A DNA stretch of 64,000 nt from Pedomonas mirosovicensis. GTDB lineage: Bacteria > Pseudomonadota > Alphaproteobacteria > Sphingomonadales > Sphingomonadaceae. A program made the position numbers and the translations under genes. The notes below the pieces were generated by a model. That model ran no database searches. It worked only from the letters and a program-made list of their open reading frames with translations, and had not been told where the DNA came from. Location: positions 139,001 through 203,000 of the forward strand of contig NZ_JAKFIA010000001.1 of NCBI RefSeq assembly GCF_022569295.1. Direction: 5' to 3'. This document shows positions 1-8,447 of the stretch, one piece after another (within the stretch, counting starts at the first letter, position 1; every line of letters begins with the position of its first letter).

Positions 1-300
1 GACGATGCGCTCCGACGGCACGCCGGCCGCCAGCGCCCGCTTCAACTCGCCGAGCGAGACCACGTCCGCCCCCGCGCCGCGACGGGCCAGGGTCGAGATG
101 ACCGCCTGGTTGGAGTTGGATTTGACCGCAAAGCACACCAGCGCATCCAGCCCTTCAAGGGACTGGGCGAACACGTCGAAGTGCCGCTCAAGCGTGGCGG
201 TGGAATAGCAGTAGAAGGGCGTGCCAACGGCTTCGGCCATCTTGGCGACGGGTACGTCCTCGGCGAACAGCTGCCCGTCCCGGTAAGCGAAATGACGCAT
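1..300 (-). CDS. lysA: diaminopimelate decarboxylase, N-terminal part (runs off the left edge)
   Basis: This is the N-terminal 100 residues of a PLP-dependent decarboxylase that converts meso-diaminopimelate to lysine in the cytoplasm. The start is the ATG at 298-300. The beginning (MRHFAYRDGQLFAEDVP) and the motif CFAVKSN, with the PLP-binding lysine at residue 60, are typical of the family. The gene lies 3 bp downstream of the small lipoprotein gene on the same strand, so argH, the lipoprotein and lysA form a probable operon. The C-terminal PLP and substrate residues lie outside the window. Family assignment is firm; full-length integrity cannot be judged. Confidence 0.93.
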   Translation of the reverse strand, partial: MRHFAYRDGQLFAEDVPVAKMAEAVGTPFYCYSTATLERHFDVFAQSLEGLDALVCFAVKSNSNQAVISTLARRGAGADVVSLGELKRALAAGVPSERIV

Positions 301-303
301 GGC

Positions 304-525
304 TCAGTTCCTCGGGCCTTCGGCTGTCGTCGAAGGCGTAGAAAGTTCTCTCGATGCCGGCGGCTGGGGATGCGCCGGCACAGGCGCTGGCGGCTGGATG
401 CCCCCGCTCTTCTCCACCCAAATCGGCGCGGGCGGCTGCGTGCCGGCCGGCGGCTCCAGCGCGCCGCGCTTGCCGCACGCGGCAACGGCGAGAAGGCCGA
501 TCAAGGCAAGAGCAGTGCGGTTCAT
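304..525 (-). CDS. lptM: small LptM-like lipoprotein
   Basis: A 73-residue protein with a short hydrophobic leader ending in a lipobox (LLAVAAC, cysteine at residue 17), followed by GKRGALEPP. In the LptM family, a small lipoprotein binds the LptD/LptE translocon and helps it mature at the outer membrane. The rest is a Pro-rich low-complexity tail with a repeated PPAP-type pattern. Its ATG overlaps the argH stop codon by 4 bp (ATGA), so it is translationally coupled. The lipobox and neighbourhood (argH upstream, lysA downstream, a common alphaproteobacterial order) support the call. The exact function in this organism is inferred. Confidence 0.72.
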   Translation of the reverse strand: MNRTALALIGLLAVAACGKRGALEPPAGTQPPAPIWVEKSGGIQPPAPVPAHPQPPASRELSTPSTTAEGPRN

Positions 526-1934
526 AGGCCCAGTTCCTTCAGCCCCAGTTCTTTCCGGGCAGCCTCCACCTGCGCCTGCACCTGGCTCGGCGCGGTGCCG
601 CCATAGCTCTTGCGGCTGGCAACGGACGCCTCGACGGTGAGAACCGAGTAGACATCCGCGGTGATGCGCGCATCGATGGTCTTCAGGTCGTCCAGCGACA
701 ACTCATGAAGCATGACGCCCCGGCTCTCCGCCAGTTTCACGGCATTGCCGGTGATGTGGTGGGCATCGCGGAACGGCACGCCCGCCGCGCGCACCAGCCA
801 GTCGGCCAGGTCTGTCGCGGTGGAGAAGCCGGAGGCGGCAGCCGCGCGCATGGGCTCGGCGTTGAACACCAGCGTCTCGACCATGCCGGTGGTGGCGGCA
901 AGGCACAGGGCAAGCGTGTCGAACGCCTCGAACACCGGCACCTTGTCTTCCTGCATGTCCTTGGAATAGGCGAGCGGCAGGCCCTTCATCACCACCGCCA
1001 GCCGCTGGAAGTTGCCGAGCAGGTGCCCGGCCTTGGCGCGCACCAGCTCCGCCGCATCCGGGTTGCGCTTCTGCGGCATGATGGAGGAGCCGGTGGAGAA
1101 GGCATCCGGCAGGCTGACGAACCGGTAGGGCTGGCTCGCCCAGATGATGATCTCTTCCGCCAGGCGCGACAGGTGCAGGCCCGCCAGGCCCGCCGCCGAG
1201 AGGAACTCTAGCGCGAAATCGCGGTCCGACACGGAATCGAGGCTGTTGGCGGTCGGCCGGTCGAAGCCGAGCGCCGCGGCCGTGTTGAAACGGTCCGTCG
1301 GGAAGCTGGTGCCAGCCAGCGCCGCCGCGCCCAGCGGGCACTCGTTCAGCCGCTTGCGGGCATCCTGAAAACGCCCGCGATCGCGGCGAATCATCTCGTA
1401 ATAGGCCATCAGGTGATGACCAAGGGTAACGGGCTGCGCCACTTGCAGGTGAGTGAAGCCGGGCATCACCGTCTCCACATGCTCCGCGGCGCGAGTGACC
1501 AGGGCCACCTGAAGCGCGCGCAGGGCAGCGTCGATCTGGTCGATGGCGTCACGCACCCAGAGCTTGAAATCGGTCGCTACCTGATCGTTGCGGGAGCGGG
1601 CGACATGCAGCCGCTTGGCGGGCTCGCCGATCAGCTGGGCGAGGCGCGCCTCCACATGCATGTGGATGTCCTCAAGCGCGGGGTCTTCCACCAGCTTGCC
1701 CGCCTCGATCTCGGCGGCGACCTGATCGAGCCCGGCCTGGATGGCAGCATTATCCTCGGGCGACAGGATGCCCTGCGCGGCGGCCATGGCGGCGTGGGCC
1801 TTCGATCCGGCAATGTCCTGTTTCCACAGGCGCTTGTCGAAGCCGATCGATGCGTTAATCTCCGTCATGACCGAAGACGGTCCGCCACTGAAACGACCGC
1901 CCCACAACTGGTTGGCCGCCTTGCTGTTCGCCAT
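522..1934 (-). CDS. argH: argininosuccinate lyase
   Basis: 470 residues, normal for the family. It cleaves argininosuccinate to arginine and fumarate, the last step of arginine synthesis. It belongs to the fumarase/aspartase superfamily, shown by the signature [12 protein letters not shown] in the second half, with the catalytic serine in the SSIMPQ loop. The N-terminus [13 protein letters not shown] is characteristic. It is the first gene of the argH - lipoprotein - lysA run on this strand. The divergent amidohydrolase starts only 32 bp away, so the two promoters must be very compact or overlap. Confidence 0.97.
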   Translation of the reverse strand: MANSKAANQLWGGRFSGGPSSVMTEINASIGFDKRLWKQDIAGSKAHAAMAAAQGILSPEDNAAIQAGLDQVAAEIEAGKLVEDPALEDIHMHVEARLAQLIGEPAKRLHVARSRNDQVATDFKLWVRDAIDQIDAALRALQVALVTRAAEHVETVMPGFTHLQVAQPVTLGHHLMAYYEMIRRDRGRFQDARKRLNECPLGAAALAGTSFPTDRFNTAAALGFDRPTANSLDSVSDRDFALEFLSAAGLAGLHLSRLAEEIIIWASQPYRFVSLPDAFSTGSSIMPQKRNPDAAELVRAKAGHLLGNFQRLAVVMKGLPLAYSKDMQEDKVPVFEAFDTLALCLAATTGMVETLVFNAEPMRAAAASGFSTATDLADWLVRAAGVPFRDAHHITGNAVKLAESRGVMLHELSLDDLKTIDARITADVYSVLTVEASVASRKSYGGTAPSQVQAQVEAARKELGLKELGL

Positions 1935-1966
1935 CTGCCTTATCCCGACCTCAGGAGCCTACACTC

Positions 1967-3322
1967 ATGTACCAAGCACGCAACGGTTGCCGCAGCAATG
2001 CACGCCATGGCGCATACGGCCTTGCGCTTCTCGCCGCAAGCGCCTTGGCCCCGCTCAGCACGGCGCTGGCCGCCCCGATCGAGGCGACAGCCCCGGCCGT
2101 GACCGTCCTCAAGGCCGGGCGGCTGGTGGACGTGGCGACGGGCAAGGTGAAGACGGATCAGGTCCTCATCATTTCGGGCGATACCATCACGAGCGTAGGC
2201 CCCGCAGGTTCCACCGCCATTCCGGCGGGCGCAAGCGTCATCGACCTGTCGGACTCGACGGTGATGCCGGGCTTCATCGATACCCACACCCACGTGACCG
2301 CCAACCCTTTTGAGGGCAGCTACGAGGGGCTGGCGACCTCCATCCTCCGCGCCACGGTGCGGGGCGTCGCCAACGCGCAGAAAATGCTGCTGGCAGGCTT
2401 CACCACCGTTCGCGATGTGGGCGCGCCGGGCTTCTCGGACGTGGCGATTCGCGATGCCATTGCCGACGGCGAGGTGCCGGGGCCGCGCATGCTGGTCTCG
2501 GGCCCGGCGCTGGGCATTACCGGCGGGCACTGCGACAACAACATGCTGCCGCCCGAATACGAGGACAAGAGCGAGGGCGTGGCCGACGGACCGACGGAAG
2601 TGCGCCGCGTGGTGCGCCGCAACGTGAAGTATGGCGTCGATGTCATCAAATACTGCGGCACGGGCGGCGTCTTCTCCAAGGGTACGCAGGTGGGCGCGCA
2701 GCAGTACACCGAGGAGGAAATGCGAGCGCTGATCGATGAGGCGCACATGCACGGCCGCAAGGTCGCCGTGCATGCCCACGGCACCGAAGGCATCAAGGCG
2801 GCGCTGCGAAGTGGCGTCGATACGGTGGAGCACGCCAGCATGATTGATGACGAGGGAATTGCGCTCGCCAAGAAGACCGGCGCGTTCCTCTCCATGGACA
2901 TCTACAACACCGAATTCACCCAAAGCTACGGCAAGGCCCACGGCGTGCTGGAGGAGTTCCTGCGGAAGGACCGGGAAGTGGCGCAGGTGCAGCGCGACAA
3001 CTTCAAGAAGGCCGTGCAGGCTGGCGTGAAGCTGACACTGGGTTCGGACGCGGGCGTCTACCCCCACGGCGACGGCGGCAAGCAGTTCGCGGTGATGGTG
3101 GAATACGGCATGACGCCGATGCAGGCCATCCAGGCCGCCACCCTCAACGGCGCGCAGGCGCTGGGCGTGGAGAAATCCTGGGGCCAGCTCGCCCCCGGCC
3201 TCAAGGCGGATATCGTCGCGGTGAAGGGCGATCCCATCGCCAACATCCGCGAGCTGGAAACCGTGGACTTCGTGATGAAGGGCGGCACCATCTACAAGAA
3301 CGAGCTGGCCCTGAACCCGTAA
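1967..3322 (+). CDS. secreted metal-dependent amidohydrolase (Xaa-Pro dipeptidase / imidazolonepropionase-like)
   Basis: 451 residues with a signal peptide (hydrophobic LALLAASALAPLSTALA, cleavage near residue 36), so it probably acts in the periplasm. The amidohydrolase metal site is complete: HTH at 107-109, a probable carboxylated lysine K228 in VIKYCGTGG, H269 in VAVHAHG, H289 in TVEHAS and D361 in LGSDAG. Members of this subfamily hydrolyse X-Pro/X-Arg dipeptides or related cyclic amides. The substrate here is not determinable. A CAGGAG ribosome site precedes the ATG. It sits between argH (divergent) and the TlpA gene (same direction, beyond a terminator). Confidence 0.9.
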   Translation: MYQARNGCRSNARHGAYGLALLAASALAPLSTALAAPIEATAPAVTVLKAGRLVDVATGKVKTDQVLIISGDTITSVGPAGSTAIPAGASVIDLSDSTVMPGFIDTHTHVTANPFEGSYEGLATSILRATVRGVANAQKMLLAGFTTVRDVGAPGFSDVAIRDAIADGEVPGPRMLVSGPALGITGGHCDNNMLPPEYEDKSEGVADGPTEVRRVVRRNVKYGVDVIKYCGTGGVFSKGTQVGAQQYTEEEMRALIDEAHMHGRKVAVHAHGTEGIKAALRSGVDTVEHASMIDDEGIALAKKTGAFLSMDIYNTEFTQSYGKAHGVLEEFLRKDREVAQVQRDNFKKAVQAGVKLTLGSDAGVYPHGDGGKQFAVMVEYGMTPMQAIQAATLNGAQALGVEKSWGQLAPGLKADIVAVKGDPIANIRELETVDFVMKGGTIYKNELALNP

Positions 3323-3351
3323 GTGGAGGGGCGCGGCACAGAGCCCCACGG

Positions 3352-3387
3352 GGGCGCGCGGGGCTTGGCCCGGCGCGCCCTTTTCTT
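3352..3387 (+). terminator. intrinsic terminator after the amidohydrolase
   Basis: Perfect 8-bp stem GGGCGCGC (3352-3359) / GCGCGCCC (3373-3380) followed by TTTTCTTT. Confidence 0.8.
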
Positions 3388-3428
3388 TACCTGTTGGCCT
3401 GGCTGAGATTTTCAGGAGGACCCAGGCG

Positions 3429-4016
3429 ATGCTGCGCCGTTTGTCTCATGTCTTCACCCTTGCCGCCTGCGCGGCGGGCCTTGCAACCCTCGCCCCGGCC
3501 GCAGCCTTCGCGGCCCCGGCCAAGACTGACCTCAGCCGCTTTGCGACCGGCGACCTCCAGCGGCTGGACTTTTCACAGGCAGGCACCCCTGCCCCCGAGA
3601 CCACGTTCGAGGCCAAGGGCGGCAAGACGGCCAGCCTCGCCGACTTCAAGGGCAAGGTCGTGGTGCTGAACCTGTGGGCCACCTGGTGCGCGCCGTGCAT
3701 CACCGAAATGCCTTCGCTCGATAAACTGCAAGCCATGTTCCCCAAGAAGGACGTGGCGGTCGTCACCGTCTCCATGGACATGGCGGGCTGGCGCGTGGTC
3801 GAGCCCTTCTGGCAGAAGCGGGGCCTCAAGAACATCGCCCCCTACCTCGACAAGAAAAACCAGCTCGCCCTCGGCTTCAAGGCGCGCGGCCTGCCGCTGA
3901 CCGTGATCTACGACCGCAAGGGCAAGGAAGTCGCCCGCATCGCCGCCCCCGCCGAGTGGGACGCCAAACCCGCCATCGACCTGATCGCCGTGGTGGTGGC
4001 GCAGGGGAAGAAGTAG
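3429..4016 (+). CDS. TlpA-family thiol:disulfide oxidoreductase
   Basis: 195 residues. A signal peptide (about residues 1-29, ending AAAFAAP) precedes a thioredoxin-fold domain with the redox motif WCAPC (C87, C90) and a cis-proline loop (RGLPLTV). Such periplasmic proteins reduce disulfides during cytochrome c or oxidase assembly, or protect against oxidation. The target here is unknown. A strong AGGAGG-like site (aggaggacccaggcg) precedes the ATG. A TlpA homologue near argH is a recurrent alphaproteobacterial arrangement. Confidence 0.92.
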   Translation: MLRRLSHVFTLAACAAGLATLAPAAAFAAPAKTDLSRFATGDLQRLDFSQAGTPAPETTFEAKGGKTASLADFKGKVVVLNLWATWCAPCITEMPSLDKLQAMFPKKDVAVVTVSMDMAGWRVVEPFWQKRGLKNIAPYLDKKNQLALGFKARGLPLTVIYDRKGKEVARIAAPAEWDAKPAIDLIAVVVAQGKK

Positions 4017-4038
4017 GGATTCTGTTTGCGGGAGTTTT

Positions 4039-4082
4039 GCGGGGGTCTTAACCCCCGCGCCCCCATTCGATTATCGGGCCGT
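4039..4082 (+). repeat. dispersed hairpin-plus-tail repeat, copy 1 (after TlpA gene)
   Basis: Stem GCGGGGGT (4039-4046) / ACCCCCGC (4051-4058) with loop CTTA, then the conserved tail GCCCCCATTCGATTATCGG (4059-4077) running into GCCGTG. It starts 22 bp after the TlpA stop codon and points in the same direction. Confidence 0.75.
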
Positions 4083-4103
4083 GTGTGTGGCGAGGTTGTC
4101 CCC

Positions 4104-4373
4104 CTAAGCCGCAGCTTCAGATCGCTTGCGGCGAAAAAGCCGCAAAATAACGTACCCCAGCTTCTGCGCGCCAGCGAAGATTACGGCAAAGATCACGTTC
4201 AAAACCAGAGCGAGAAGCAGCCCTCCAATGCCGTGGACGGTCTGTCCTCCCGAAGTGACGGTGTTTGCCCCAAAGAGTGCCGAAATGCCCATGAGCAGAA
4301 AAAACGGCGACATTCCCAGGGCAAGAGTTACGAAACACAGGCCATAGCCCGGAGCGCGATTTGTTACTTCCAT
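4104..4373 (-). CDS. small two-helix membrane protein of unknown function
   Basis: 89 residues from the ATG at 4371-4373, chosen because GGGGGAT lies 5 bp upstream. There are two hydrophobic segments (about residues 13-34 and 49-70) and a basic C-terminal tail (LFRRKRSE). No family is recognised. The region reads less GC-rich than its neighbours. It lies between the TlpA gene (convergent) and a GST gene on the same strand upstream, separated by a copy of the dispersed repeat, so it is probably monocistronic. Confidence 0.6.
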   Translation of the reverse strand: MEVTNRAPGYGLCFVTLALGMSPFFLLMGISALFGANTVTSGGQTVHGIGGLLLALVLNVIFAVIFAGAQKLGYVILRLFRRKRSEAAA

Positions 4374-4474
4374 GATATCCCCCAATTACCTAGGATAAGG
4401 TTGCCAAAGAAGCAGCGTCCCCGCAACGATACAAGGTGTCCGCCCCCTACCCATCCGGGGTTTGCACAGTGCGC

Positions 4475-4530
4475 CCCTTCCCGCGTACGCCCCTTCAAAA
4501 GCCGGGGTGCAGGGGTCCGAGACCCCTGCA
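4475..4530 (-). repeat. dispersed hairpin-plus-tail repeat, copy 2 (after GST gene, minus orientation)
   Basis: Stem TGCAGGGGTC / GACCCCTGCA (4508-4530 with loop CGA), 13 bp beyond the GST stop codon. The tail, read on the minus strand, is divergent (CCCCGGCTTTTGAAGGGGCG). Confidence 0.65.
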
Positions 4531-4542
4531 AAAAACAAGCGA

Positions 4543-5202
4543 TCAAACCGTCAGTTCATACTTCTCGATCACCCAGGGCTCGGCCTTGCCTGCCGCGATC
4601 CATTCGGCGACGAAGGGCTGGGCGAGCATGGCGTTCACATACTCCTGCGCCTCCGGCGTCAGTTTCACGTCGTAGGTGACGAAGCGGGTGACGACCGGGG
4701 CGTACATGCAGTCGGCAGCACAGAACGCGCCGAACAGGAACGGCCCGCCCGCGCCGTACGTCTTGCGGCACTCGGCCCAGATCGCCTGCACACGGTCGAT
4801 GTCGGCCTGCGCGTCGGCGGGCACCGCGAAATTGGGATAGGTGCGGCGCACGTTCATGCCGAGGTTCTGGCGCAGGGCCTGAAAGCCCGAGTGCATCTCG
4901 GCGCTCACCGAGCGGGCGATGGCGCGGGCCTTGCTGTCCTTGGGCCACAGCCCGGCCTCGGGGACAAGCTCGGCCAGATATTCGATGATGGCGAGCGAAT
5001 CCCAGATCCTGAGGTCGCCATGCCGGAGCAGCGGCACCTTGCGGTTGGGCGAATTGGCGGCGAGCCAGGCGTTGGTTTCCTCGGTAAACAGGCACAGAAC
5101 CGTCTCGTCGAACGGCAGGCCGCTGGCCTTGAGCGCCAGCCACGGCCGCATGGACCAGGAGGAATAAGCCTTGTTGCCGATTGTGAGGTGAAGATCCGCC
5201 AT
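4543..5202 (-). CDS. glutathione S-transferase family protein
   Basis: 219 residues. The N-terminal thioredoxin-like domain begins LTIGNKAYSSWSMRPWLAL, where the serine in the SSWS region is the likely glutathione-activating residue. NRKVPLL (with the cis-proline) and IWDSLAIIEYLAE follow, then an all-helical C-terminal domain. Proteins with this N-terminus group with the YfcF / maleylacetoacetate isomerase-like GSTs. Substrate is unknown. Divergent from a second, unrelated GST gene across a 112-bp intergenic region. Confidence 0.88.
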   Translation of the reverse strand: MADLHLTIGNKAYSSWSMRPWLALKASGLPFDETVLCLFTEETNAWLAANSPNRKVPLLRHGDLRIWDSLAIIEYLAELVPEAGLWPKDSKARAIARSVSAEMHSGFQALRQNLGMNVRRTYPNFAVPADAQADIDRVQAIWAECRKTYGAGGPFLFGAFCAADCMYAPVVTRFVTYDVKLTPEAQEYVNAMLAQPFVAEWIAAGKAEPWVIEKYELTV

Positions 5203-5314
5203 CTGCCGTCTCCTTCGGAATGCGTGGGGCGACGCCGCGCCGCCCGCTCAGATGCCTAGCGCAACGAGGGCGGATTGGGTAGCGTCCGCCGCAGCTTACA
5301 AGGAGCGAACCCCC

Positions 5315-5914
5315 ATGAAACTCTACCACGCCGCCCCCAGCCCCTTTGCTCGTAAGGCGCGCATCGCAGCGAACTTGCGCGGCCTTGCCGACCGGCTCGA
5401 ACTGGTCGCCGTCGACGCCATGGCGAGCCCGCCGGAACTGGTGGCCGCCAACCCGCTCTCCAAAATCCCCGCGCTGCTGACCGACGACGGCCAGTGCCTC
5501 TACGACAGCCCGGTGATCTGCGAATATCTCGATGAACTGGGCGACGCCCCGCGCCTCTTCCCCGCCGCAGGCCCGGCCCGCTGGACTGCGCTCCGCCTGC
5601 AAGCCTTGGGCGACGGCATCATGGATGCGGCGCTCGCCGTGGTTTACGAAAGCCGCCGCCCGCCGGAAGACGCCCGCGCCGCCAACATCGCCCGCCAGAA
5701 AGCCGCCATTGCCCGCGCCCTCGACGCCCTGGAAGCGGACATCGACACGCTCGAAGGCCCGTGGACCATCGGCTCCGTCACCGCCGTCTGCGCGCTGGGC
5801 TATCTGGAATTCCGGCTGGGTGCGGACAACTGGCTCGCCACCCGGCCCAGGCTGGCGGCGTGGTACGCCAAGGCGAGCGCTGAACCGCTGATTGCCGAAA
5901 GCGCCCCGGCTTGA
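5315..5914 (+). CDS. glutathione S-transferase family protein
   Basis: 199 residues from ATG 5315 (AAGGAGCGAACCCCC upstream). The N-terminal domain MKLYHAAPSPFARKARIAA has the SPFARK active-site segment. NPLSKIPALL holds the cis-proline, and YDSPVICEYLDE binds the gamma-glutamyl part of glutathione. The helical C-terminal domain follows. It resembles GstB/YibF-like cytoplasmic GSTs. It is followed after 18 bp by a copy of the dispersed terminator-like repeat. Confidence 0.88.
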   Translation: MKLYHAAPSPFARKARIAANLRGLADRLELVAVDAMASPPELVAANPLSKIPALLTDDGQCLYDSPVICEYLDELGDAPRLFPAAGPARWTALRLQALGDGIMDAALAVVYESRRPPEDARAANIARQKAAIARALDALEADIDTLEGPWTIGSVTAVCALGYLEFRLGADNWLATRPRLAAWYAKASAEPLIAESAPA

Positions 5915-5932
5915 TTCTGGTTCAGGAAGTTT

Positions 5933-5978
5933 GTGGGGGTCTATAACCCCCACGCCCCCATTCGTTTATCGGGCCGCG
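5933..5978 (+). repeat. dispersed hairpin-plus-tail repeat, copy 3 (after GST gene)
   Basis: Stem GTGGGGGT (5933-5940) / ACCCCCAC (5946-5953), loop CTATA, then the tail GCCCCCATTCGTTTATCGGG and CCGCG. The best match to the family consensus together with copy 1. Confidence 0.78.
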
Positions 5979-6106
5979 CCTCTGGGTTTGGGTGGCGCCC
6001 TGACGGCGAACGATCGCTTCCCATCCGGGGCGGACCTGACTTCAGTTTCAGCCGCCCTTCCTGTTATTGCTGCCCAGATCTGGCGATCGTTATGCAGACA
6101 GTCGCA

Positions 6107-6686
6107 TTATCCCTCAAGGCGGGCCAGCAGCTCGCAAACCGCGCGTGAATAGTCCTCATCCCCGGCATCGCTCGCTGCCGGATTCGAACCTGTGCTCCCG
6201 CCGCCCATCGCTGTCGCAAGTGCTGCACCGTGGGTGTAGTCCACAAGAATGTGCACCCATAGTCGAGAGTGCAACGCCGGGAGCCCAAGTTCGCCGAGCA
6301 GCTCTGCAAGGCTCTCGGTGATGCGCTTGGCGTGATCAGGGAAAACCGCTGGCCGGGTAAAGATGGCGAGCGTTAAATTTGGATGCCGCACCACCTTCGA
6401 GCGATAGGCGCTCAACAGCCCCTCGATACGCGATCGGACACATCCCGCCGGGGGGTGCGTCAACATCTGAGTAGACCATATCCCCCAATGCTCTGATCAA
6501 TCCGTCTCGATCCTGAAAATGATGGTAGATCGTCATCGGACTGATGCCGACGCGCATGGCCAAGGCGCGCATCGTCAACCCTTCCAGCCCCTTACTATCC
6601 AAAAGGCCCAGGGCTTCAGAAAGAATCTTTGCTGGTGAGACGCTCTCCGTGCCGCCAGAGGGCCTGCCTCGGCCTCGCGTGGTCAT
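6107..6686 (-). CDS. TetR-family regulator, frameshifted as sequenced
   Basis: Read from ATG 6686, the first part carries a complete TetR helix-turn-helix (LTMRALAMRVGISPMTIYHHFQ). The frame then breaks in a run of six C (6452-6457 on the plus strand). The C-terminal ligand-binding half (CVRSRIEGLLSAYRSK onward, stop at 6107) continues in another frame. Removing one C restores a single protein of about 192 residues (DVDAPPAGCVRSRIEG at the join). It overlaps the reductase gene by 4 bp (ATGA), so both form an operon probably repressed by this protein through the palindrome at 7226-7256. Homopolymer sequencing error is likelier than true decay. Confidence 0.82.
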
Positions 6687-7219
6687 GGCACGACAGTATA
6701 AGTCGATTGCACCAGCCCGGACGGAAACGAACGGGTGCTCACATGGGTGAGAGGAATCTCGCGCGAGACCGGACCGAACAAGGGGCGGCCGGTGCCGAGC
6801 AGTATCGGGACGCGGGTGATCACCAGATCGCGGATCAAGCCTTCGCGAAGGAAGGACTGGATAACGCGCCCTCCATCAACATAAACGCGACGGTGCCCTT
6901 CCGCTTCAAGCATCGCCATCGCCTGCTGTGGCGACTGTCCCGAGAAGCGGACTTTACCTGCAAGATCGGCCGGAACCGCTTGGTCCGCCAGGGTGGCGGA
7001 AAGAACGAGCACCGGACGATTGTATAGCCAGGGTTTCTTGTCACGCACTGTTTCGAAGGTGCCCCTGCCCATTATTATGACGTCGATGTCCTTTATGAAG
7101 TCATCATAACCGTGATCCTCGGCAGGATCGTCGCGCTCGATCAGCCACTCAATGGCACCGTCCTCGCACGCGATAAACCCGTCCAAGCTGGTTGCAATAA
7201 AAACATGGCCGGTGATCAT
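6683..7219 (-). CDS. dihydrofolate reductase family protein (RibD C-terminal domain type)
   Basis: About 178 residues. It begins GHVFIATSLDGFIACEDG, then has IIMGRGTFETV and YVDGGRVIQSFLREGLI, the usual NADPH-binding pattern of the RibD-C / DHFR-like family. Members are NADPH-dependent reductases, mostly of unknown substrate. The ATG at 7217-7219 is preferred over the ATG at 7231, because the upstream one lies inside the -10-like TATAAT and operator palindrome. It is the first gene of a two-gene operon with the TetR gene and is probably induced by a ligand of that regulator. Confidence 0.85.
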   Translation of the reverse strand: MITGHVFIATSLDGFIACEDGAIEWLIERDDPAEDHGYDDFIKDIDVIIMGRGTFETVRDKKPWLYNRPVLVLSATLADQAVPADLAGKVRFSGQSPQQAMAMLEAEGHRRVYVDGGRVIQSFLREGLIRDLVITRVPILLGTGRPLFGPVSREIPLTHVSTRSFPSGLVQSTYTVVP

Positions 7220-7225
7220 CTTACA

Positions 7226-7256
7226 CCCCATAATTATACAGCGTATAATTATGGGG
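7226..7256. promoter_or_regulatory. perfect 31-bp palindromic operator over the reductase/TetR promoter
   Basis: Arms CCCCATAATTATAC (7226-7239) and GTATAATTATGGGG (7243-7256) are exact inverted repeats of 14 bp around AGC. On the minus strand the right-hand half contains TATAAT immediately upstream of the gene, so a bound dimer would cover the -10 region. This is the expected arrangement for autorepression by the TetR protein of the operon. Confidence 0.8.
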
Positions 7257-7396
7257 TTGCACGACGTGTCAATCCCCCATGATAATTGCGGTGAATACAA
7301 GCCGCCGCTCCGCCTCCCACCATTAGCGGAGGCTGGCTGGTTTTGGGCTTCCAAGTGCAGCAAAAAACGGACGCGCCCGGCCATTCCTGCACACGT

Positions 7397-7437
7397 CCCG
7401 ATAAACGAGTGGGGGGTGTGGGGGTTAAGACCCCCAC
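7397..7437 (-). repeat. dispersed hairpin-plus-tail repeat, copy 4 (after hbd, minus orientation)
   Basis: Stem GTGGGGGT (7418-7425) / ACCCCCAC (7430-7437). The tail on the minus strand reads ACCCCCCACTCGTTTATCGG. It sits 24 bp after the hbd stop codon in the direction of transcription. Confidence 0.75.
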
Positions 7438-7461
7438 GAAAAGCCCCTTACTGGATACCCC

Positions 7462-8337
7462 CTACCGCGTCGGCACCGGCGTCTCGCCGGAATAGTCGTA
7501 GAAGCCGCGGCCGGATTTGCGGCCGAGCCAGCCGGCTTCGACGTATTTCACCAGCAGCGGTGCGGGGCGGTATTTGGGATCGCCGAACCCTTCGTGCATG
7601 ACGCGCATGACGGCGAGCATGGTGTCGAGCCCGACGAAATCCGCCAGTTGCAGCGGGCCCATGGGATGGTTGGCCCCCAGCTTCATGCCGTTGTCGATAT
7701 CTGTGACGGAGCCGACGCCGTCCTGAAGCGCGAAGATGGCCTCGTTGATCATGGGGCAGAGGATGCGGTTGACGACGAAGCTGGGCTGATCGTCGGCGGC
7801 GACCACGGTCTTGCCCATGCGCTCGGCGACCTGACGGAGGGCGCTTGCGGTGGCGTCGGAGGTAGCGATGCCGCGAATGACCTCAACCAGCGCCATCATC
7901 GGCACGGGGTTGAAGAAGTGCATGCCGCCGAAGCGGTCCGGCCGGTCGGTGGCGGCGGCGAGGCGGGTGATGGAAATGGAGGAGGTGTTGGTGGCGATGA
8001 GGGCTTCCGGCGTCAAAATGGCGGCCAGCTTGCCGAAGATCTCCCGCTTGATCGCCTCGTTCTCGGTGGCGGCCTCGATCACGAGGTCGGCCGATGCGAA
8101 ATCCGCGTAGTCGGTGGTGAGCGAGATGCGGGCGAGCGCCGCCTGCATGTCGGCCGTGGTGATGACCTCCTTCGAGACCTGCCGCTGCATGTTCTTCTCG
8201 ATGGTGGCGCGGCCCTTCTCGGCCCGGTCCATGGAGACTTCGGCGATGGTGACGGCGTAGCCCGCCAGCGCCGCCACGTGGGCGATGCCGTTGCCCATGA
8301 GCCCCGCGCCGATGACGCCGATGGTGTTGATGGTCAT
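7462..8337 (-). CDS. hbd: 3-hydroxybutyryl-CoA dehydrogenase
   Basis: 291 residues. The N-terminal Rossmann domain with [10 protein letters not shown] (residues 10-19) binds NAD(P). The family signature [14 protein letters not shown] with the catalytic histidine (GGMHFFNP) follows, then the C-terminal dimerisation domain ([19 protein letters not shown]). It interconverts (S)-3-hydroxybutyryl-CoA and acetoacetyl-CoA. It lies downstream of etfB-etfA, separated by an intrinsic terminator, which suits a role in short-chain acyl-CoA oxidation whose electrons pass through ETF. Confidence 0.94.
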   Translation of the reverse strand: MTINTIGVIGAGLMGNGIAHVAALAGYAVTIAEVSMDRAEKGRATIEKNMQRQVSKEVITTADMQAALARISLTTDYADFASADLVIEAATENEAIKREIFGKLAAILTPEALIATNTSSISITRLAAATDRPDRFGGMHFFNPVPMMALVEVIRGIATSDATASALRQVAERMGKTVVAADDQPSFVVNRILCPMINEAIFALQDGVGSVTDIDNGMKLGANHPMGPLQLADFVGLDTMLAVMRVMHEGFGDPKYRPAPLLVKYVEAGWLGRKSGRGFYDYSGETPVPTR

Positions 8338-8387
8338 GGTTGTTCCCTCCCCCTCAAAGAGACGTTTCCGCCTGTTTCATAACAGAA

Positions 8388-8417
8388 AAGCCCGCCTGCA
8401 CGGGTGCGGACGGGCTT
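8388..8417 (-). terminator. terminator between etfA and hbd
   Basis: Stem AAGCCCG (8388-8394) / CGGGCTT (8411-8417), with an inner GCAC/GTGC pairing. Read on the minus strand it ends in CTTTTCTG. It lies 31 bp after the etfA stop codon, so hbd probably has its own promoter. Confidence 0.65.
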
Positions 8418-8447
8418 CTTCCGTTTCGTTGCGAACCTCGCAGGCCT

